DNA of 5,441 nucleotides from an uncultured Prevotella sp. (lineage in GTDB: Bacteria > Bacteroidota > Bacteroidia > Bacteroidales > Bacteroidaceae), in the NCBI GenBank assembly GCA_900547085.1, contig URFI01000148.1, positions 1-5,441 on the forward strand, in the 5' to 3' direction. Below are positions 1 through 4,771 of the stretch, in pieces (the stretch's first letter is position 1; each line of letters opens with the position of its first letter). Both the position numbers and the translations under genes were made by a program. The notes under the pieces are model-generated. The model did no database searches. It saw only the letters and a list, made by a program, of their open reading frames with translations, and had not been told where the DNA came from.

Positions 1-1678
1 GTGCCCAAACCTCCATCTCACCAAAACGCTGTCCACCGAACTGTGCTTTACCACCAAGTGGCTGTTGGGTAATCAAAGAGTAAGGACCAATAGAGCGTGC
101 GTGCATTTTATCCTCAACCATGTGTCCGAGCTTCAAGAAATAGGTGACGCCCACCGTTGCAGGCTGGTCAAACTTCTTTCCAGTTTCTCCATCATACAGA
201 TGAGTAGAACACAAGTGAGGCAATCCGGCTTTGTCTGTCCATTCTGATAAATCATCCAATTTAGCACCATCGAAAATAGGTGTAGCAAACTTAACACCCA
301 GCTTGCGACCGGCAGCACCAAGGATAGCTTCGAATATCTGTCCCAGGTTCATACGAGAAGGCACACCCAATGGGTTCAGCACCAAGTCAACCGGACGACC
401 GTCTTCCAAGAATGGCATATCCTCTACACGGACAATCTTAGACACGATACCCTTGTTACCATGGCGTCCTGCGAGTTTATCACCCACACTAATCTTACGT
501 TTCTTAGCGATGTATACCTTTGCCATCTGCAAAACGCCTGTTGGGAGTTCGTCACCGATAGAGATGGCAAACTTACGACGCTTCAATTCAGCATCAAGCA
601 ACTTATATTTTCGGATATAATTGAGTATCAACGTCTGGATGAGGCCATTGGTATGCTCATCATCCGTCCAATCGTTAGACTGAATTCCGTCATACTCCAG
701 ATTCTTCAAAGCGGCAGCTGTAAAATTGCTTCCCTTTGTAATAATCTCGGCACCCGTATAATCTTTCACACCTTGTGACTTTTTGCTCTCTGTCAAAGTC
801 AACAACTTGTCTACCAGGATATCCTTCAAGTCTGTATTCTTGGCTTCGTACTCTTCGTCAATCTTCGCAAGAATCAGTTTATCATGCTTCTTGGTTTCAC
901 GTGTCTTGATGGCACGCGTAAAGAGTTTTTTGTCAATCACGACACCACTCAAAGATGGATTGGCCTTCAAAGAAGAATCCTTCACGTCTCCGGCTTTGTC
1001 ACCAAAGATGGCACGAAGCAATTTTTCTTCTGGAGAAGGATCGCTCTCACCCTTAGGTGAAATCTTACCAATTAAGATATCACCTGGCTCCACACGTGCA
1101 CCTACCCTGATGACACCATTTTCATCAAGATCCTTGGTTGCCTCTTCACTAACATTAGGGATGTCGTTGGTAAACTCTTCCATGCCTCGTTTTGTTTCGC
1201 GGACATCAAGAGAATACTCATCAACGTGGACAGATGTCAACACGTCATCACGAACGACACGTTCGGAAATAACCACAGCATCCTCATAGTTGTATCCCTT
1301 CCATGGCATGTAAGCCACCAACATGTTACGACCGAGCGCCAACTCACCGTTTTCAGTTGCGTAGCCCTCAGTTAAGATATCGCCATCCTTCACACGTTGA
1401 CCTTTCACACAAATAGGACGCAAGTCGATGGTCATATTTTGATTGGTACGACGGAACTTGGGAATACGATATTCCTTTAAAGCTGGTTCGAAACTTACAA
1501 ACTCTTCTTCCTCGGTGCGGTCGTATAAGATACGAATGGTTGTAGCATCAACATATTCTATCACGCCATCACCTTCGGCAGTGATCATCGTACGAGAGTT
1601 TTCACACACCTGCTTCTCCAATCCTGTTCCTACGATAGGTGCATCATTGTGAAGCAAAGGTACGGCCTGACGCATCAT
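1..1678 (-). CDS. rpoB: RNA polymerase beta subunit, C-terminal portion after the frameshift (partial at window edge)
   Basis: This frame is open from 1684 to the window edge with no stop codon; the first in-frame ATG is 1676-1678, directly after the upstream TAA. It begins MMRQAVPLLHNDAPIVGTGLE, which follows GSN in normal beta. Catalytic-face motifs are intact: GYNYED at 1280-1297, whose Glu-Asp match the E. coli E813-D814 pair, and DKLAGRHGNKG at 449-481, whose two lysines match E. coli K1065 and K1073. PVDLVLNPLGVPSRMNLGQ follows around 340-400. Near the left edge are GGQRFGEMEVWA (2-37) and the upstream KMHARSIGPYSLITQQPL, which belong to the switch-3/clamp anchor. A charged Lys/Glu-rich segment at about 560-930 sits where beta carries lineage-specific insertions. 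Codon use and protein identity match the N-terminal piece, so both come from the same gene. Separate translation from ATGATG is possible in principle but not shown. Confidence 0.93.
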   Translation of the reverse strand, partial: MMRQAVPLLHNDAPIVGTGLEKQVCENSRTMITAEGDGVIEYVDATTIRILYDRTEEEEFVSFEPALKEYRIPKFRRTNQNMTIDLRPICVKGQRVKDGDILTEGYATENGELALGRNMLVAYMPWKGYNYEDAVVISERVVRDDVLTSVHVDEYSLDVRETKRGMEEFTNDIPNVSEEATKDLDENGVIRVGARVEPGDILIGKISPKGESDPSPEEKLLRAIFGDKAGDVKDSSLKANPSLSGVVIDKKLFTRAIKTRETKKHDKLILAKIDEEYEAKNTDLKDILVDKLLTLTESKKSQGVKDYTGAEIITKGSNFTAAALKNLEYDGIQSNDWTDDEHTNGLIQTLILNYIRKYKLLDAELKRRKFAISIGDELPTGVLQMAKVYIAKKRKISVGDKLAGRHGNKGIVSKIVRVEDMPFLEDGRPVDLVLNPLGVPSRMNLGQIFEAILGAAGRKLGVKFATPIFDGAKLDDLSEWTDKAGLPHLCSTHLYDGETGKKFDQPATVGVTYFLKLGHMVEDKMHARSIGPYSLITQQPLGGKAQFGGQRFGEMEVWA

Positions 1679-1700
1679 GTTACATCAACGCGCGGTGACC
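1679..1700 (-). other. Site of the 5-base deletion and adjacent divergent codons in rpoB
   Basis: Read on the minus strand this stretch is GGT CAC CGC GCG TTG ATG T AAC. The family has Ala-Asn-Arg-Ala-Leu-Met-Gly-Ser-Asn here, which corresponds to E. coli 676-684 next to the catalytic centre. Six bases for Gly-Ser are replaced by a single T, producing the stop TAA at 1680-1682. Fifteen bases upstream of that T the codons for Ala-Asn have become Gly-His, explainable by as few as two base changes if Ala was GCT. Two unrelated anomalies this close together in a near-invariant block suggest poor base calls, a gap-fill or a misjoin. The flanking frames are clean. Confidence 0.85.
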
Positions 1701-3617
1701 ATCGTCATGCTCCAAGAAAGGAATCAGCGCAGCAGACACAGAAGCAATCTGCTGTGGAGAAACATCCATCAAGGCAACTTCGTCAGGATCTACTACTGGG
1801 TAGTCGGCATCTTGACGGCATTTCACATAGTCACGAATGAATGAACCATCTTTACGCAACGGAGCATTTCCCTGTCCAACAAGCAAATCTTCCTCTTCCT
1901 CTGCAGTCATGAACACGATATGATCATTGTTCATGTCTACTTTTGTATCCTTAACTTTTCGATAAGGAGTAACAATGAAGCCCATGTCGTTGATCTTAGC
2001 ATACACGCAAAGTGAAGAAATCAAGCCAATGTTTGGTCCTTCAGGACTTTCAATAGGACACAAACGACCATAGTGTGTATAGTGTACGTCACGCACCTCG
2101 AAACCTGCTCGTTCACGTGAAAGTCCACCAGGGCCTAACGCTGACAAACGACGCTTGTGAGTGACCTCAGCCAATGGATTGGTTTGATCCATGAACTTTG
2201 ACAATGGGTTGGTTCCAAAGAACGAGTTGATTACGCTAGTGATGGTCTTGGCATTAATCAAATCAGTGGGTGTGAAGACTTCGTTGTCACGCACGTTCAT
2301 GCGTTCACGAATGGTCCTACTCATACGAGCCAACCCAATAGAGAACTGATTGGATAATTGCTCACCAACTGTACGAACGCGTCGGTTAGACAAGTGGTCA
2401 ATGTCATCCACCGTCGCGTTAGAGTTAACCAACTGAATCAAATATTTGATGATCGCAATGATATCATCTTTGGTCAACACACGGATATCCATGTCGGTAT
2501 CCAGGCCCAGTTTCTTATTGATACGATAGCGGCCTACTTCTCCCAAGTCATAACGCTTGTCAGAGAAGAACAAGTTATTAAATACCTCTCTGGCACTGGC
2601 GTCATCTACCGGGTCGGCATTACGCAATTGACGATAAATATAGGTAACTGCCTCTTTTTCTGAGTTGGAAGGATCCTTCGACAGCGTATTGAAGATGATG
2701 GCAAACTTGTTAGCCATCTCAGAATCCTTATGTAACAGGAGGGTCGAAGCACCACTATCCAAGATGTCTTGGACATTCTCAGCAGTGATTTCAGTTTCGC
2801 GTTCCATGATAACCTCATTGCGCTCAATGGACACCACGGATCCAGTATCCTCATCGACAAAGTCTTCATTCCAACTCTTCAGAACACGTGCAGCCAGACG
2901 TCGTCCAACAGCAGCCTTCATGTTCTTCTTATTCACCTTTACTTCTTCGGCAAGATCAAAGATTTGAAGAATGTCTTTATCCGACTGATAACCTATGGCA
3001 CGCAACAAAGTGGTAACGGGCAGTTTCTTCTTACGATCAATGTAGGCATACATCACATTATTAATGTCTGTTGCGAACTCAATCCACGAACCTTTGAACG
3101 GAATGATTCGGGCAGAGTACAACATTGTACCATTGGCATGAACACCTTGGCCGAAGAAGACACCGGGTGAGCGATGTAGCTGGGAAACAACAACACGCTC
3201 TGCACCATTGATAACAAAAGTACCATTATCCGTCATGTATGGAATGGTACCCAAGAACACGTCCTGGATAAAGGTACCAAAATCTTCATGATCGGGATCT
3301 GTACAATAAAGTTTCATCTTCGCCTTCAAGGGCACACTATAGGTCAATCCACGCTCCAGACATTCTTCAATGGAATATCTAGGAGGATCGATAAAGTAAT
3401 CCAAGAACTCGAGAACGAAATTATTACGCGTATCGGTGATAGGGAAGTTCTCGGCGAACACCTTATACAAACCGTCATTCTTGCGTTCCTCAGGTGGGGT
3501 TTCCAACTGTAAGAAATCCTTGAAGGACTTTAATTGCACATCGAGAAAATCTGGAAATGGAACCGGATTATGCACGCTTGCAAAATTAATTCTGTTATCA
3601 ATGATTTTTGTAGCCAT
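1680..3617 (-). CDS. rpoB: RNA polymerase beta subunit, N-terminal portion up to the frameshift
   Basis: This frame encodes the N-terminal half of beta, part of the catalytic core of RNA polymerase in the cytoplasm. The start is the ATG at 3615-3617 (MATKIIDNRINF): the frame extends 12 codons further upstream, but only to a TTG at 3651-3653, and homologues begin near NRINFAS. Visible motifs are VQLKSFKDFL at residues 28-37, the protrusion motif INGAERVVVSQLHRSPGVFF at 136-155, the rifampicin-pocket region from GTNPLSKFMDQTNP to KRRLSALGPGG (about 468-498), then RERAGFEVRDVHYTHYGR and PIESPEGPNIG around 525. The piece ends at FLEHDDGHRALM followed by TAA, where homologues read DDANRALMGSN. Two oddities are the Lys at residue 474, where E. 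coli has Gln513, and Gly-His replacing Ala-Asn just before the break. The upstream sequence is A/T-rich (CATAAAATAT) with no Shine-Dalgarno match. Confidence 0.95.
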   Translation of the reverse strand: MATKIIDNRINFASVHNPVPFPDFLDVQLKSFKDFLQLETPPEERKNDGLYKVFAENFPITDTRNNFVLEFLDYFIDPPRYSIEECLERGLTYSVPLKAKMKLYCTDPDHEDFGTFIQDVFLGTIPYMTDNGTFVINGAERVVVSQLHRSPGVFFGQGVHANGTMLYSARIIPFKGSWIEFATDINNVMYAYIDRKKKLPVTTLLRAIGYQSDKDILQIFDLAEEVKVNKKNMKAAVGRRLAARVLKSWNEDFVDEDTGSVVSIERNEVIMERETEITAENVQDILDSGASTLLLHKDSEMANKFAIIFNTLSKDPSNSEKEAVTYIYRQLRNADPVDDASAREVFNNLFFSDKRYDLGEVGRYRINKKLGLDTDMDIRVLTKDDIIAIIKYLIQLVNSNATVDDIDHLSNRRVRTVGEQLSNQFSIGLARMSRTIRERMNVRDNEVFTPTDLINAKTITSVINSFFGTNPLSKFMDQTNPLAEVTHKRRLSALGPGGLSRERAGFEVRDVHYTHYGRLCPIESPEGPNIGLISSLCVYAKINDMGFIVTPYRKVKDTKVDMNNDHIVFMTAEEEEDLLVGQGNAPLRKDGSFIRDYVKCRQDADYPVVDPDEVALMDVSPQQIASVSAALIPFLEHDDGHRALM

Positions 3618-3627
3618 ATATTTTATG

Positions 3628-3654
3628 ATTGGGATAACATTCCCGTGAGCCAAT
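3628..3654 (-). promoter_or_regulatory. Weak hairpin just upstream of the rpoB start
   Basis: In the rpoB leader RNA, AUUGG (3654-3650) can pair with CCAAU (3632-3628). Alternatively GGGA (3644-3641) can pair with UCCC (3634-3631) around the loop AUGUUA; the two pairings share bases and exclude each other. The last base lies 10 bases from the rpoB ATG, close enough to influence ribosome access. The helices are only 4-5 bp, so this may be chance. Confidence 0.3.
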
Positions 3655-3659
3655 TAGGA

Positions 3660-3682
3660 TTTTGTCATCTAAAGACACAAAA
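3660..3682 (-). promoter_or_regulatory. Third leader hairpin in the rplL-rpoB spacer
   Basis: On the transcribed strand UUUUGU-GUC pairs with GAU-(G)-ACAAAA around a UUUA loop. This gives nine pairs (one of them G-U) with a single bulged G at 3666. It begins directly after the arm of the second hairpin and pairs up that hairpin's U-rich tail. It is A/U-rich and therefore weak on its own; its interest is that it makes the spacer a continuous run of stem-loops. No function is known to me. Confidence 0.4.
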
Positions 3683-3717
3683 TGGTTAGGACATGCTTAC
3701 TGAGCAAATCCTAACCA
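3683..3717 (-). terminator. Second hairpin in the rplL-rpoB spacer, a terminator/attenuator-like stem with a U-rich tail
   Basis: A perfect 9-base inverted repeat, TGGTTAGGA at 3683-3691 and TCCTAACCA at 3709-3717, encloses a second stem, TGCT/AGCA (3694-3697 and 3703-3706), with a 5-base loop. In the RNA the two bases between the stems on each side form one G-U and one U-U contact, so the hairpin is nearly continuous for 15 positions. It is followed on the minus strand by TTTTGTGTCTTT. This resembles an intrinsic terminator with an imperfect U-tract. Since rpoB and presumably rpoC lie downstream, partial termination or RNA processing is more likely than full termination. The function is inferred from structure and position. 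Confidence 0.65.
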
Positions 3718-3735
3718 CATTCGTAATAAAAGTAA

Positions 3736-3772
3736 TTGGCACCGTATAACCTCTAAGGCTATACAGTACCAA
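3736..3772 (-). promoter_or_regulatory. First hairpin in the rplL-rpoB spacer, long stem likely to be an RNA processing or attenuation site
   Basis: Starting 10 bases after the rplL stop codon, the transcript can fold into 17 consecutive pairs. The arms are UUGGUACUGUAUAGCCU (3772-3756) and AGGUUAUACGGUGCCAA (3752-3736), with a UAG loop. The pairs that are not Watson-Crick are all G-U on this strand; on the opposite strand the same positions are C-A mismatches. That asymmetry argues for an RNA structure made by the operon transcript. A T-rich run (TTACTTTTATT) follows the stem. In E. coli the rplL-rpoB spacer contains an attenuator and an RNase III cleavage site, and this long duplex occupies the equivalent place. 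Equivalence of function is inference. Confidence 0.7.
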
Positions 3773-3782
3773 ATATTTAAGC

Positions 3783-4160
3783 TTACTTGAGTTCTGCCTT
3801 AGCACCGGCTGCTTCGATAGCCTTCTTCAAGTTCTCAGCTTCGTCCTTAGACAAGCCTTCTTTGATGGTAGCAGGAGCACCGTCTACCAAGTCCTTTGCT
3901 TCCTTCAAGCCAAGGCCACAAGCTTCTTTCACAGCCTTTACAACCTGAAGCTTAGTAGCGCCAACTTCTGTCAAGACAACATCAAAAGATGTCTTCTCTT
4001 CAGCTGCGTCAGCTGCACCAGCAGCAGGACCAGCAGCTACAGCAACAGCTGCAGCAGCGGGCTCAATACCATACTCGTCCTTGAGGACTGTTGCCAACTC
4101 ATTAACTTCCTTAACTGTCAAATTTACCAATTCTTCAGCAATAGCTTTAATATCTGCCAT
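3783..4160 (-). CDS. rplL: Large ribosomal subunit protein bL12 (L7/L12)
   Basis: L7/L12 forms dimers that hang from L10 in the ribosomal stalk, where their C-terminal domains recruit and stimulate the GTPase factors (IF2, EF-Tu, EF-G, RF3). The 125-residue product has the usual length and layout: an N-terminal dimerisation helix region at about 1-35 (MADIKAIAEELVNLTVKEV), a flexible Ala/Gly hinge at about 36-55, and a globular C-terminal domain at about 56-125. The C-terminal domain begins EKTSFDVVL and carries the factor-contact region KLQVVKAVKEACGLGLKEAK and the DLVDGAPATIKEGLSK stretch. The ATG is preceded by A/T-rich sequence without a Shine-Dalgarno match. A 74-base spacer separates it from rplJ, and a 165-base structured spacer separates it from rpoB. 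It appears intact and ordinary. Confidence 0.98.
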   Translation of the reverse strand: MADIKAIAEELVNLTVKEVNELATVLKDEYGIEPAAAAVAVAAGPAAGAADAAEEKTSFDVVLTEVGATKLQVVKAVKEACGLGLKEAKDLVDGAPATIKEGLSKDEAENLKKAIEAAGAKAELK

Positions 4161-4234
4161 TTTATTCTAAAAATTTAATTTATTTTTTATCTAATTATTT
4201 ACTGTTGATGTCATCCATGAATGAGCATCGTTGA
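4161..4234 (-). promoter_or_regulatory. rplJ-rplL spacer with a hairpin and an A/T-rich rplL initiation region
   Basis: In the transcript GAUG-(C)-UCAU (4229-4221) can pair with AUGA-CAUC (4214-4207) around a UCAUGG loop. This gives 8 pairs with one bulged C. The hairpin begins 5 bases after the rplJ stop. From it to the rplL ATG the strand is almost entirely A and T (TAAATAATTAGATAAAAAATAAATT and on), an unstructured entry region suited to strong initiation in Bacteroidota. I saw no convincing promoter with the Bacteroidota -7 TAnnTTTG and -33 TTTG pattern. The hairpin is modest and could be chance. Confidence 0.4.
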
Positions 4235-4753
4235 TTATTCAGGACGCTCGCCTAATGTCTTCAGCACGCCATGAATGGTGTTTGCACCCGATTGGAGAGC
4301 AGAAACAACGTTCTTTGCGGGCGATTGCAGCAGGGCCACAATCTCTGCGATAACTTCGTTCTTGCTCTTGAGAGCAGCCAGCTCAGCTAATTTATCAGCA
4401 CCTACATAGATACTTTCTTCAGCATAAGCAGCTTTGAGGGCAGGAATTCCTTCCTTTTGATATTCCTTCAGTAGTTTAGCAGGCACATTGGCTGTCTGTG
4501 TGAACATCACAGCGGTGCTGCCTTTCAAACTATCGTACAAAGGTTCATAGTCAACATCAGATGCGTCGAAAGCTTTCCGCAGAAGCGTATTCTTCACAAC
4601 AACCATCTTGATCTCGTTCTTGAAGCATTTGCGACGAAGCGCACTGGTAGCGCCCGCATTCAATCCTGTAAGGTCTACAAGATAGAAATGTGGAAACTCC
4701 TTAAGCTTCTCACCTAGTTCAACGATTATAGTATCTTTTACTTCCTTTTTCAT
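4235..4753 (-). CDS. rplJ: Large ribosomal subunit protein uL10 (L10)
   Basis: L10 anchors the stalk: its N-terminal domain binds 23S rRNA with L11, and its C-terminal helix carries the L7/L12 dimers. The 172-residue product is the normal length. Family hallmarks include FYLVDLTGLNAGATSALRR (about 23-41), KMVVVKNTLLRKAF (49-62), LKGSTAVMF (76-84), LKAAYAEESIYVG (106-118) and the long C-terminal helix region beginning KSKNEVIAEIVALLQSPAKNV, ending NTIHGVLKTLGERPE. The ATG at 4751-4753 follows the rplA stop by 18 bases, so rplA and rplJ are surely cotranscribed. The start region is A-rich (AGTTTTGTAAA) with no Shine-Dalgarno match. In E. coli L10 represses its own operon through a leader ahead of rplJ; the short gap leaves no room for such a leader unless it lies within rplA. 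Confidence 0.97.
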   Translation of the reverse strand: MKKEVKDTIIVELGEKLKEFPHFYLVDLTGLNAGATSALRRKCFKNEIKMVVVKNTLLRKAFDASDVDYEPLYDSLKGSTAVMFTQTANVPAKLLKEYQKEGIPALKAAYAEESIYVGADKLAELAALKSKNEVIAEIVALLQSPAKNVVSALQSGANTIHGVLKTLGERPE

Positions 4754-4771
4754 TTTACAAAACTTTTAGAG

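Larger units (their letters stand above)
1..3617 (-). pseudogene. rpoB: rpoB, RNA polymerase beta subunit, frameshifted and 3'-truncated by the window edge
   Basis: Two consecutive minus-strand open frames together cover beta from its N-terminus to the RFGEMEVWA motif near its C-terminus, so this is one gene split by an indel rather than two genes. The pieces supply 645 and about 560 codons. Roughly 50 more codons would be expected past the left edge, giving a total near the usual Bacteroidota length of about 1270. A net loss of 5 bases around 1682 shifts the frame: ATG-T-AAC-ATG is read where the family has ATG-GGT-TCN-AAC-ATG (Met-Gly-Ser-Asn-Met). No other stop interrupts either frame. A null rpoB would be lethal, and there is no sign of general decay, so I infer a sequence or assembly error more readily than a true pseudogene. 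rpoC would be expected next, off the left edge. Confidence 0.9.

Noticed and set aside
231..1289. Several plus-strand reading frames opposite rpoB
   Set aside because: They are low-complexity, Ser/Thr-rich antisense readings of beta with no family similarity or initiation signals; similar antisense frames opposite rplA and elsewhere are dismissed for the same reason.
1670..1700. An insertion sequence, intron or intein scar as cause of the rpoB break
   Set aside because: The net change is a 5-base loss with no inserted sequence, flanking repeats or splice-like motifs, so a small indel or an error explains it.
2606..2869. Minus-strand 87-residue reading frame overlapping rpoB
   Set aside because: It lies entirely within beta-coding sequence in another frame and has no recognisable domain; it is a shadow of rpoB.
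3618..3653. A 12-codon N-terminal extension of beta, starting at 3653
   Set aside because: The codon at 3651-3653 is TTG, the extension runs through the hairpin-bearing leader, and homologues start near the ATG at 3615-3617, so that ATG is the start.
3720..3740. A possible rpoB promoter, TACTTTTA resembling the Bacteroidota -7 TAnnTTTG
   Set aside because: The final G is missing, no TTTG lies at the proper distance upstream, and the sequence is explained as the T-rich tail after the first hairpin.
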